From Acridotheres tristis (Eukaryota; Chordata; Aves; Passeriformes; Sturnidae): a stretch of DNA of 64,000 nucleotides. Positions 36,952 through 60,240 of the stretch are shown piece after piece. Under the pieces are notes generated by a model. The model was not told the DNA's origin. It worked only from the letters and a program-made list of their open reading frames with translations, and searched no databases. How positions within the stretch are numbered: position 1 is the stretch's first letter; each line of letters opens with the position of its first letter. Position numbers and translations under genes: made by a program. The stretch is from positions 8,970,479 to 9,034,478 of the forward strand of contig CM072899.1 of the NCBI GenBank assembly GCA_037013685.1. Direction: 5' to 3'.

Positions 36952-39900
36952 TCAGATCTGACTGAGAGGAGGGAGGTGCAGGGTTGCCAGTGCGCTGTGG
37001 AACACATCCCTCACTGCTCCCAGCATCTGGAGTCGTGCAAACATCTGGTCAAAGAGATGAGGGAATGGCTCCTGCAGGGATAAAGGTGGCAGCTAGGGGC
37101 TGGTGGCCAAACTGCCATTCACCAGGCTGGCCGTGCTGGCATTGCTGCCTGTGCACCCTTGGAGGATGGGACAGGGGGCCATCACACTGCTGGCACCATT
37201 CCCCACATGGCTGCCCCCCCCCCCCAAGTGCAGTGCAGCCCCAAAAGGACTGCAGGACCACAAGGCTGCATGCTGGGACACCTTAACTCACCCCCAGGAT
37301 GTGCACCCGGTTGTAGTAGGAGCTAAAATCCATGCTGAGCTGGATCAGGAACTTGCACACCTGCAAGGCAGAGACATTCTCATAGCACAGTGAGTTTTGG
37401 CTGGTCTTGGGCCTTCACCTACCCCAAGCATAGCAGGAACTGCCCCAGGAGCATTGCAATATATTATTTCAGCACTGGCCCTGTGTTGCTCACTGATGGG
37501 CAGCACCTGCTGGCATAGAGCTTTGCCCTGGGCTGGGACTGCTGGAGCAGTATCCACGGATGCTGTAACACATGGCACTTACTGTCTCTGTGTTGGCAGT
37601 GATCCGGATCCCCTTGGAGGATGGGGGCAGCTGTGCTGCCTGCTGCAGGACTTCAGGGAAGGGTAGGAGATAGTTGAAGAGCAGGAGCCATTCGCCCTGT
37701 GGAGGGATTATGTTTCTCAGTGTCAGATCCTCCTGGGCCAGTAGCATCCATCACCAGAGCTGAGGGTGCACAGAGCCCCCAGTTCCTTCTCTCAGCACTC
37801 ACCTCTTCTCGGAGGCAGGTGAAGTTCAGTTCTGACACTGGTGGCAGAGGTGGATATGTGCCTGGAAAGCAGGGAGACTGTTGTGCCCAAAGAAGCCCCT
37901 GTGGCTCCAAGAGTGGCTGCCGAGGAGGGTGGTGGGGCGGGTGCTCACCCTGCTCCACAGCCTGCTGGAAGGCGTTGAAGAGCGTGGCCAGTCGGGCACA
38001 GTTGTACATCACGAAGGCACCACTCTTTGTTCCCTTTGTGGAGATGCTGTTGTTCTCCAAGTCCAACGTGATCTGAGGGCAGGGAGAAGTCCAGGCTGTT
38101 CAGCACAAATCTACTCCACTGTTCCCACAATCTGCCAGCCCTGGCTCATGCAAGCCGCTGTCCTACCTGACTCCGGTGAGCAGTGCTCAGCAACTCAAAC
38201 CTGATGGCAGCCACCGTCAAGGTATCAATCACCTCTGTCCAGGCCTCATCTGTGAAGAATGCAGGTGCCATAATGCACAGCTTGTTCCATTCCCGTGTAC
38301 TGATACCCCCAGCACCCAGGACAGGCCTGCCAGGACCAGGTAGTAGTAGAGGACCGCCACACTGCCAGCCCTGGCTCCCATAGGAAGGACTTGCTCTGTG
38401 CCAATGCCCTGGATATTTAGATGCCTTCCCAAAGCAAGGGCAGCACCTGACTTGATCCTGGAGGGGAGGAGCACCCTGCAGGGATGCAGCCCCCCAGCTG
38501 TGGATTCATGGGAGCAATGAGAATGGGATGGAGCAGCATCCATGCATGGAGCCCCAGAGCAAACTCTCACCTTGTGCAAGCTCCCCATACTTTATCACAG
38601 AGGCTTCATACATCTGGTGCTTTCGGAGCCTGGGAAAAACAGACAGAGCCACCCATTGTGGGCTGAGCTGGCCTACAGGGAGCCTTAGCAGGAGAGAAAG
38701 CAGCAGGTACCTTGCACACCAACTTACTGGAAGTACTGGTCTGCCCCAATGGGTGATGAGGGGTTGGTCACCTTCACTGGCCCACAGACAAGGTGTTTCT
38801 GAAAGACAGAAAGGCTGAGGCTGGGAACTGAGTGAAATCCAGCCCTGTTTGAAACCTAGTCATGAGCCAAGGATGGATGCTGGGGGCCACACTGAGGAGG
38901 GTCAGAGGCTGGTCTTGCTCACCTGCAAAGCTGTGTGGGCTCCCGGATCCAAAATCCTCCAGAGCACATCCAGCTGCTGCAGCTGGAATTCTTCCTCACA
39001 GTTCACCACATGCACGATGCTGCAGGAACTGCTCTGGCCTTTGGCCTGCAGCAGAGCACAACAGGGACCTCAATCCTATTACCTGGCAGAAGGGAAGGAC
39101 ACTTGGGAAGTGAGAGGCGGGCGGTGCTATGGGATCACTCACTGGGCACTGCAGAACAGCTTCCTGCAGCTCAGCCAAGGACTGCAGTGTCCCCTCTGTC
39201 ACTGAAAGATGGAGGGACATACAGTGGGACATGGGATTCTCCACCTCACACCATTGGGTCTGCCCCAGGTTCAAACCAGACTGAAGGGGAACAAGAGGGG
39301 AAAGCCATTTGTGTCCACCCCCTCGCTTTATTTTTGTTAACAAACAACGGAAAGGAAACAGGCCTCTTTGTACCCATTCTACCCCCACTACCACACCTGA
39401 GCTGTTATACATGTGAGGCTCACCAAGAAGCACATCTAGATTGGGGTCGTAGCCCAACAAGCCCTGCTGCTCCACGAAGCTCTTCAGGTGCACCTTGTAG
39501 ATTACACCCTCGGCTGTGCCCGGCCCCTGCTCACAGGCTGCAGCACAGGGGCACCGGCCCAGCGCTACCTTCAAGGCTGAGACTGCATCAGCGAGGGACG
39601 AGACATCGGAGCCGGAGGGCCAGTAGATGCGGAGCTGCCGCAGGACGTCCCAGCTCCTCTCCTCGCTGAGGGCAGGGACCAGGCGGACGCTGACCCTGTG
39701 AGAGAGGGCGAGGCAGGTGCTGGGAGCGGCAGGCCCTGTGGCGAGGGGCCAGGAGCAGGACGGGATAGAGGCACTCACCCCTGGGTGCACAGCAGCTGGG
39801 CCAAGTGGTCGGCCACCAGAACGGAGCGGAGGTGGCGTGGCCGCAGGGCAGCGGGGTTACGCAGGGCCGGGCAGTGCAGCACCACGCAGCCCGTCCGCGC

Positions 39901-40366
39901 CCCCGCCGCCGGGGAAGCTGGGTCGGGCAGAGGCCCCAGCAGGCGCTGGAAGGCCTCAGGGCGCCGCACCTGCACCGCCAGCCCCGCCGGCGTCTGCCGG
40001 CAAATCCGCAGCGGCAGCACTGCTGGGCCCCGCAGCGACAGCACCGCCGACACGGCCTCGGGGGGCACCTGCAGGCGGAGGGCGAGGAGGGGTCCGGGCT
40101 GCACGTGCACAGGACTGCGCCACCCCTGGCCTCATCAAACAGTTCCCACAAATTCCCGCTTCCGACCGAGGCCCGCCCACGCCGCCGCAACCTACCTGCC
40201 CGCCGGGAAAGGCGGCGCTCAGCGCGGCCCGCGGCGCCAGGAAGTCCCGGTGGCGCAAATTGCGGGCGCCGCTCTCCTTCACCCAGAGCGCGGCAGGCCG
40301 CCCCAGGGCCCCGTTCAACGCCCGCAGCGTCGCCGCCACCCCGGGGCGGCCCTCATCGATGTCCAT
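36952..40366 (-). CDS. DALRD3: DALRD3, DALR anticodon-binding protein
   Basis: Partner of METTL2 needed for 3-methylcytidine at position 32 of arginine tRNAs; the C-terminal DALR domain resembles that of arginyl-tRNA synthetase. Thirteen minus-strand exons: 40366-40196, 40068-39779, 39695-39424, 39201-39143, 39045-38923, 38798-38728, 38629-38571, 38249-38167, 38072-37949, 37861-37803, 37696-37583, 37360-37292 and 37071-36952. They join in phase to 537 codons plus TGA; human is about 543. Conserved blocks include SRDFLAP-like [11 protein letters not shown] near the start, [25 protein letters not shown] and, in the DALR region, [19 protein letters not shown]. Introns are short. The start is the ATG opening MDIDEGR, just downstream of paired YY1-like sites. 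The mir-191 and mir-425 hairpins lie 1.7-2.2 kb upstream on the same strand. Confidence 0.95.
37214..37225. repeat. Poly-C run of 12
   Basis: Twelve consecutive C residues lie in DALRD3 intron 12 (G run on the transcribed strand). This is a simple repeat and a likely sequencing-error hot spot. Confidence 0.8.
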
Positions 40367-40600
40367 GGCAGCTCAGCCGCCGCTTCCGCCACGGCGACCG
40401 GAAGTGACGTTTCGCCTCGCCCTCCCGATGCCCGCAGACGGCCGCCATGTCGCGCGCGGTGCCCCTGAGCGGCCATCTTGGTCCCGGGCGGGGTGGCCGG
40501 GCAGAGCGGCCATCTTGGGGGGAGAAACGGGCGCGGAGCCACCATGATGGGTGTGGCAGACAGCGGGCGCCGCCATGATGAGTGTGTCAGGTCAGGAGCA
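40367..40600 (-). promoter_or_regulatory. DALRD3 proximal promoter with paired YY1-like sites
   Basis: CpG-rich sequence just upstream of the DALRD3 ATG has two identical GGCCATCTTG elements at 40471-40480 and 40508-40517, spaced 37 bp apart. On the gene's strand these read CAAGATGGCC, the YY1 core that commonly lies at or just downstream of transcription starts. More CCATG-type copies lie near 40444 and 40572. Confidence 0.55.
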
Positions 40601-41990
40601 TGGAGTTGCAACCAGGCACCCCGAATGGCCCGAGAGGGTCTCAGTCCCTCTCAGCCTCACCCCAGCAGGGCCATGGTGTCACCCTGAGGTGTGTAGGGGG
40701 AACCCAGATCTAAAACCCTCAGGAACCGAGTGGGAGCAGGAGCCAGAGGCCAAGCTGGGGTCACAGAGCTGCCCTGGGCAGAAATGGGTTGTCCAGGGCA
40801 GGGAGTGCAGCGCAGCTGCGGACATGGCCCAGCTCAGAGCACACCATACTGATCCCTGGGCTGTTGGGGACAACGAGGGGCCCTGGGAACAGGTCCAGCA
40901 GCCTGAACTGTGGCAGGAAGGGAGGCTTGGATGGGCTGGAGTGTGTGAGGCAGATGCCAGCTGTGGGCATGGTGTCACTGGCAGACCCTGGCTGGCCAGT
41001 CCAGCCTTTCCACCACGAGCCCTAGGGTTTGGCTGGGCTGTGATACCATGGCTGAGGAACATCAGCAGCACCCATGTGCTCCCAACATGGGTTCTGCACG
41101 GCAAAGCAATGAGCAGCTGTGGGTGCACACCCAGCGATGTTCTACAGGCCTGCCCCAGTGGGCTCCTCGCTGTCCAGCACATGAGCAGTGTCACGCTTAT
41201 CAGCCCCAGGAAGAAGGAAGTGGAAGCGATTAGATCACGCCATCGTGGTCTTGATTACATCTGCAGAGCTGAGCTGCTCCACAGCAATGGTTGGAGCACA
41301 GATCTGACAGAGAGCTCACGCTGCTGGCCAGCTCCCCGACAAGTGTGCCAGTGGCTGCCGAACTGAGGACAAAGCAAGGGCCCAGCACACCCCCAGCCTC
41401 ATGGCACCAAGCTTGATTGACAGGGAGCAGGAAGTGCCAAAACCCACCACAGCACCGAGCTCGGGACCTCCCTCTCTACTGTGCTCTTCCTGCCCCCCCC
41501 GTGGAGGAAGGGAGGGGGGGAAGGAGCTCTGCCCGCAGGGCCCAAACCGGTTCCTCCAGGGCTTGTGTGCATGGGGGAAAAGGGGGGGGGAGCAGGGCGA
41601 GGGCAGATCCTGCTGCATGTGCTCTTCCAGGAATGCAACAACTCGTTTTGGGGCTCCTCAGGCAGGTCTGGAGCACCAGGGCTGCAGCCCACAGCCAGTG
41701 AGAACCTGCAGCCCCAGGGCAGAAGTGAGAACATGTGCCCCAGCCATGCCATGGTGGGGTGCTCCCTGCACCACCCACAGCCAAGAGGTGATCTGAGAAT
41801 CGCTGCTCACACCAGACCAACTGCTGACTGTCCGCAGGGCAGGAGCTGCCCAGGACCCCTGCCCAGCTGGGGAGACTTGCTGGACCTTGTGTCACCACTC
41901 AAGGTGGGTCCAGGCTGGACTCGTCCACATCCCCAGAGCGTCACCGCAGGCCGCCCACGTGGGCCCTGGCAGCGCAGTGGCCTGGGGAGG
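40601..41990. other. Non-coding upstream region of DALRD3
   Basis: No gene with family resemblance is present. A plus-strand open frame of 271 codons (40551-41366) has no recognisable domain and no exon-like conservation. On the minus strand this is probably an intron between a distal 5' exon and the first coding exon of DALRD3. Confidence 0.5.
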
Positions 41991-42010
41991 GCTCTCGGAG
42001 ACGCCGAAAG

Positions 42011-42087
42011 AGCTTTGGAAAGACACGACATCCCCGATGGCTCTCTGGCTGCCTGCTCAGCGGGAGTGATCGTGTCATTCCAAAGCC
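42011..42087 (-). ncRNA. MIR425: mir-425 microRNA hairpin
   Basis: The minus strand folds into a long stem. The 5p mature sequence at 42079-42057 (starting AATGACACGATCACTCCC) matches human miR-425-5p except for one base near its 3' end (CGCTGA against CGTTGA). The 3p arm (ATCGGGGATGTCGTGTC) is also near-identical to the human arm. The outer stem GGCTTTGG / CCAAAGCTC pairs. In mammals it lies with mir-191 in the first intron of DALRD3. Here strand, order and spacing are the same. Confidence 0.95.
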
Positions 42088-42496
42088 ATCTCTCTCCAGG
42101 GGCTGGATCCTGCCCACCCCCCGCAGGCACTGGAGTGCTGCGAGGGCCAGGGAGAGCCGGCATGAGCAGGAAGTTTGGCAGTATCACACAGCCTGCACCA
42201 CCTTGGTGCAGGGGACCACATCCACCCTGCGGCCAAGCAGCCATGCTCCCCATGCTCTCCCAGGAAGCCAGCTGCTATTTTTAGCTGTTGGGCGCACAAG
42301 AAACAGAAGAGTCTCCAGCCGGTGCAGGGGCTGAGCCACGAGGCTGGGCACTAGTGATCCCCCATCCTGACACCACCCTTCTTCCAGTGTGGCCCCAGGA
42401 GCTGCCCCAGCAGGGGTTGGAGTGGGACACGCGGTTCTTGCCCAGCACAGGGTGGTGGGCAGGGGTGGGGGACACGTGGGGCGAGGCGGTGGCGGG

Positions 42497-42570
42497 AGCG
42501 CGGGTAACGAAACCCCAGGGCAGCTGGGCACAGCGGGGACAGCTGCTTTTGGGATTCCGTTGCCCGCGCT
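42497..42570 (-). ncRNA. MIR191: mir-191 microRNA hairpin
   Basis: The mature 5p arm at 42562-42540 on the minus strand is identical over 23 nt to human miR-191-5p (begins CAACGGAATCCC). The 3p arm (GCTGCCCTGGGGTTTCG) folds back on it, and the basal stem AGCGCGGG/CCCGCGCT is perfectly paired. It lies about 480 bp upstream of mir-425 in the direction of transcription, as in mammals, so both probably come from one primary transcript. Confidence 0.96.
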
Positions 42571-42599
42571 GGCGCCGCAGAGGGATGGACACGGGCACC

Positions 42600-43860
42600 A
42601 CGGCCATGCCACCCCGACCCTGGGGCAGTCGGTGGGCCAAGAGGGGAGAGGGCTACTTACCGGCAGGGACCGGGGCGGAGGAGGTGCGTGGGAGCCACTG
42701 CCGGGCCGTTGTGATCGGGGGTGTCGGCAGAGACCGGGGTTGTGCTGCCGGCTCCCCCCGCGCCGCGGGCCGGGTGCCAAGGGGAGGGCGGCACGGCCGA
42801 GCCAAAAGGAAACGGCTCCGAACAAAGCCCCGGTGGGGCTGGAGCAACTGGTGCCAGCCCATCAGCCCCCGACGGGGCCCGGAAACACGAGCCGTCCCCG
42901 AGAGAGGGCACCTGCCCCGGCACCTGCGCCCAGAGGCGGCACGGCTCGGTCCGGCCCCGCCGCTGCCCGGCCCCGGCGAGGAGCCCTCGGCACAGCCACG
43001 GGGGGAATTCAGACCGCGTGGGGAGCTCCACCGGTCCCATGCGGAGCTCCCGCGGTGTCGCCTGGGGATCCCTGGGACCCTGCGCCGGCCAAGGCTGCTG
43101 GCTGTAGGAGTTCCTGATGCCTCTGGCACGGCACGGTGGCGGGAAATGCTCCGCTGCCACTGTCGGGGAGCTTCCCGGTGCCCCCCGCAGTGTCAGGCTA
43201 CGGCTGACCCCGGGTGGGTGACACAGGTGGGGACGTGGGTCCTCTGTCCCAGGGCACCTCTGAGCCCGCAGTGCCGCCGGCCTCACCGGGCGCGGCAGGA
43301 GGGGGGAGGGTGCAGCGGGAGGTCCCGGCGGCGGCTCGGGGGGTTCAGCCCCGACTGGCAACAGCCGCCCGCAGTGGGGCACACAGGGAACTGGGGCGCC
43401 GTGCCGAGCCTGGGGCAGCCCCGGGGCACCGGCGAGGCCGGGCCAGGAGCGTAGCCAAGACCCGGGCCCGCTCCCTCCCGCCCGGGGAGCCGCCCGCTCC
43501 CCTCTCACCTCCGGCCCCGCAGCCTTCGGCACAGAAGCCTGGGCCGGTCCGCAGCCCCTCGCGGCGGCGGGGTCGGACAGGCTCCAGCGGGACACCCCGC
43601 ACCCCGTTCCCGCCGTGCCGCTTTCGCTCCGGGGCCCACCTGGGCTCTGCAGGTCAGGGTGCACCCGCGCCCCGGCACAGTGGGTGTGTGAGTGTCGCGG
43701 CCCTCCCGCCCCTCAGGACCCGCGGGCGGGGCGACCCCCAGGGCTCCCCGGGAGCCCCGGTCCGACCCCGCTTCCCCGGTGGCGCCGTCCCGGCCCCGGC
43801 CGCCGGGGGGCGGTAGCGGCGGGGGCGGGGCCGCGCGGCGGTTCCGGCTGTGTCGCGGCC
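42600..43860. promoter_or_regulatory. CpG-rich divergent promoter of NDUFAF3 and the DALRD3/miRNA unit
   Basis: Dense CpG sequence runs up to the NDUFAF3 start codon. In mammals NDUFAF3 and DALRD3 are head to head, and the DALRD3 first exon upstream of the miRNAs is non-coding. I infer the same here, with a non-coding first exon somewhere in this interval on the minus strand. Long open frames on both strands (for example 42288-43454 and 42657-43664) are compositional artefacts of stop-poor GC-rich DNA. Confidence 0.5.
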
Positions 43861-44871
43861 ATGGCGGCGGTGGCGGCGCTGCGGCGGTTAGTGCCGGCCG
43901 TGAGCCGGGCGGCGGGCAGGTACCGGCACCGGCAGCCGACACCGCGGCTGCTCTGCGATCAGGGGAGGTGCCCGTAGGATGCCATAGGGTCTTCGGGGGG
44001 GTGTCCTGAGTCCCATGTGTCCCAGCTGCTCGCTCTCCCCGCAGAGCGCCGTGCCGGGGTCACCGGCTCACGCCGGCGGATGATGAGATGTATCAGCGGA
44101 CGCGGGTGATGGTGCTGGAGCCAGAGTCCCCCAACATCATGTTCATCGAGGGCTACAGCACCCGCGGCTTCACCATCAGCGGAGACGTGGTGGTGGGGCC
44201 CTGCGCCATCCTGCCCCGCAGCATCCTCCAGTGGAACGTGAGTGCCCGGCTGCGGAGCAGGGGCTGCCGGTCCCCACCGCGCACCGGGGGCAGCCCCCCT
44301 CAACGTCCGCCGTGTCTCCGCAGGTTGGTTCCCACCGAGACATCTCGCCCGAGAGTCTGTCGTTGTTCCGGCTGCTGGAGCCCCAGATAGGTACGAGGGG
44401 CAGGAGGGGCGCGGGTTGCTCCCCTTTTCGGGCTCCTGTCGGGGTGGCTGTGCGGGAGCCATTGGTCCCTGCAGGAAGGGCAAGTCTGGGCCGAGGCAGC
44501 TCGGATGCTGCCCTCCCCACTCATATCGTGCCCTGGTTGCAGAGATCCTGGTGCTGGGCACAGGGGACAGGGTGGAGCGGCTCCCCCCAGCCACGCTGAA
44601 GCAGATGAAGGAGTGCGGGATTGCTGTGGAGGTGCAGGACACGGTAAGGAGGGCTGAGCACAGGCAGCACCCCATTGAAAGGGAGGGAGGAGGTCATGTA
44701 CCTTGTGGGGAGGGGCCGAGTCTCCTTTCTGAGGGCCGGAGCTTCACTCACTTCACTCACTCCCTTTTCTATTCACAGGCGAATGCATGTGCAACCTTCA
44801 ACTTCCTAATAAATGAAAGACGCCTGGTGGCTGCTGGGCTCATCCCCCCGCGGGGCACCTACGGGATGTAG
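43861..44871 (+). CDS. NDUFAF3: NDUFAF3, mitochondrial complex I assembly factor
   Basis: Assembly factor that works with NDUFAF4 in early steps of complex I assembly at the mitochondrial inner membrane; Mth938-like fold. Exons are 43861-43919, 44045-44237, 44324-44390, 44543-44643 and 44779-44871. They join in phase to 170 codons plus TAG; human is 184. An arginine-rich, acid-free N-terminus fits a mitochondrial presequence. The conserved core includes RGHRLTPADDEMYQRTR, GPCAILP, QWNVGSH and GTGDRVERL, ending in VEVQDTANACATFNFL. All introns are under 160 nt, making this the most compact gene here. The start is the ATG in GGCCATGGCGG. A canonical AATAAA lies inside the last coding exon (44808-44813). 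Confidence 0.95.
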
Positions 44872-46457
44872 GCACTGCCTGCCATGCCCATGGTTCTTTC
44901 CCTTGCCTTCCTGAGGCCCCCAAGGGTCACTGCTTCCAACTGAGAAACGCTCCATAGTTGAACTGTGCAGCCGCCGGCTGGGTGATGTCTCTGCACGCAG
45001 GAGGGCTGTGAAATACATGGGCTTAGCTCTTCCCTGCAGTCCCTGACTTCGTCACCTCCTTGCCCAGTCTGGGCTGAGGACTGTGGGGCACAGTACAAGG
45101 CTTTGCTGGCAGCACTGCTCCCACAGCCCTGCCAAGGTCATGCCCCACACCTTGGCAAGAAGAAGCCTCATCTGAGGGAGGGTGAAGGCTGGTGGGATGA
45201 GCTGTACACTCGTGGGCACATCAGGAGCTCCACGAGGAAAATGTATATAAATGGAAAGTACAAGAAATTGTGTGGTAGTTAATGTACAGTGCATTGAGGC
45301 TGCAACAAATTGATGGGGCATGTGCTCACCTTGGGCATTGGGCAGCATGTGTGGTGGTGGGATGCCATGTGCCAGCAGCTTCCTGAGCACAGCCAGCACC
45401 AGCAACTACTGTGTCCCAGCTGATGCTGACCTGGCTTGGGCTCTCCTATGGGGTTTTGTATCACCCCAGGACCAATGTCCCTTGGGCAGTGTTGGCCCAA
45501 GGGTGTTGCACCCCCTCTCACTGAAGGCTCAGCTCCAGCAGGGGACATGGAAAGGGTCTCTGTTTTGTCCCCCCACTGGTTGGTTCATGGTTGGGGATGT
45601 CACCCCTGGGGAAGGGAGTACACGTATATACTGGAAGCCTCATGCCCTGAACTCTGCCACCTTGGCAGGCAAAGGCAGGGGATGCAACTGCAAGGTTAGG
45701 GTGGTTTTGCTTAGCAAGTGTCTTAATGAGTGTGTGACACCAACACCGTGGTATTGTAGTCAAGGCTCTGGTTTTAGTGTAGAAATCAAATCTGACATCC
45801 CCAAACCACTGATGGTAAACACACAATTGAGCAGGAGTGACATGTGGAACATGTACAACTGATACAGTTGTAAAATACTTCTTGGCTCCTGGCATTGCAC
45901 GCACAGGTAAACCTGCCAAGCCATGGAAGTTTGCAGTGCTCAGGACTGCAGAAATGCAGACCAGCTCCTTTATAAATCTGTACCCCTCCCAGCGCATTGC
46001 TCACCTTCCAGCAAACAACTGCTGTTGGAGCCTGGGCAGGTAATCTACAGTGAACAGCCCAATGCTGGAGGTGTGGGAACAAGATGTTTAGGGGAATGCA
46101 GCAGCTGGACCAGGAATGGGGGCCTGCAGCATCCTGGCTGCTACCACAGCTGGGTTTGGCAGCTCCCAGCAGGACATAATGGCCTGTAAAAGGGTTTGCT
46201 TTCTTGCCCAGCAGCCCAGCCCTCGTTTTCTGCTCTCAGGAAAGATTTTTTAAAGAAGCCACACTGTGTTACACACTCAGCCCTGTCTCAGGGCTCTCCC
46301 CTCCCTTTTGCCCTTCACATGCACACAGTCCCTTCTGCGGTTATCAGCTGCCTCTGACAGTGTGGGAAACAAGGGACAGAGCCAAGGATGTAGAGCAAAG
46401 AAGGTAAAAAAGGAAGAGGGGCTCCGGGCTGACACCAACTGCACATCTTTTCATTTT
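44872..46457. other. Convergent gap between NDUFAF3 and IMPDH2
   Basis: No gene is supported. On the plus strand there is no AATAAA or ATTAAA; the variant TATAAA at 45246-45251 is the best candidate for the NDUFAF3 3' end. On the minus strand the proximal part to 46458 is IMPDH2 3' UTR. Confidence 0.5.
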
Positions 46458-46463
46458 TTTATT
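46458..46463 (-). terminator. IMPDH2 polyadenylation signal
   Basis: AATAAA on the minus strand lies about 207 nt after the IMPDH2 stop codon, in A-rich sequence. It gives a short 3' UTR, as expected for this housekeeping gene. Confidence 0.8.
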
Positions 46464-46669
46464 GTAAAACATGGCCAACATGTGCAAGGCTCCAGCCCAG
46501 GTTCACAGGTCCTGGGTGGAAGGTAGGCCCCGCGGGTGGTCAGAAAGCAGCCAAGGGACAGCGGGAGCTCCAGGCAGCCCAGAATAATGGCACTTCTGCA
46601 GCACGAGCAGCTCGCACGTGGAGCGGCACAGGGCTGGGTGGCACAAGGACAGAAACAGACAGATCTCCT

Positions 46670-59981
<13,312 letters not shown>

Positions 59982-60240
59982 GGCCCCGCCGCGTGCCCGC
60001 CCCGCCACACCGAGCGCACGCGCACCCCGACGGCCGCCGGGAGGGACCCGCTGTGCCCGCCCCGCGACAGAGCGCGGACAGAGCGACTCCCACAGGGGCC
60101 GGCGCCGACAGCGCCCCCTGGCGCAATGGAGGGCGCCAGAGCGGAGCACAGCCCCGGCCCTCGCCCTGCGTGGTGCCGGGCGGCGGCGGGAACACACCGG
60201 GCCCGCCTGTCGCTCTCAGCCGACATCAGCAGCTTCTGAA

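Noticed and set aside
40551..41366. Plus-strand open frame of 271 codons divergent from DALRD3
   Set aside because: No recognisable domain and low-complexity composition. It starts inside the DALRD3 promoter in GC-rich, stop-poor DNA, and no splice pattern or family match supports it.
42288..43664. Long open frames of 388 (+) and 335 (-) codons across the mir-191 region
   Set aside because: They overlap each other on opposite strands and the miRNA hairpin, are Pro/Arg/Gly/Ala-rich, and lie in CpG-dense DNA where stops are rare.
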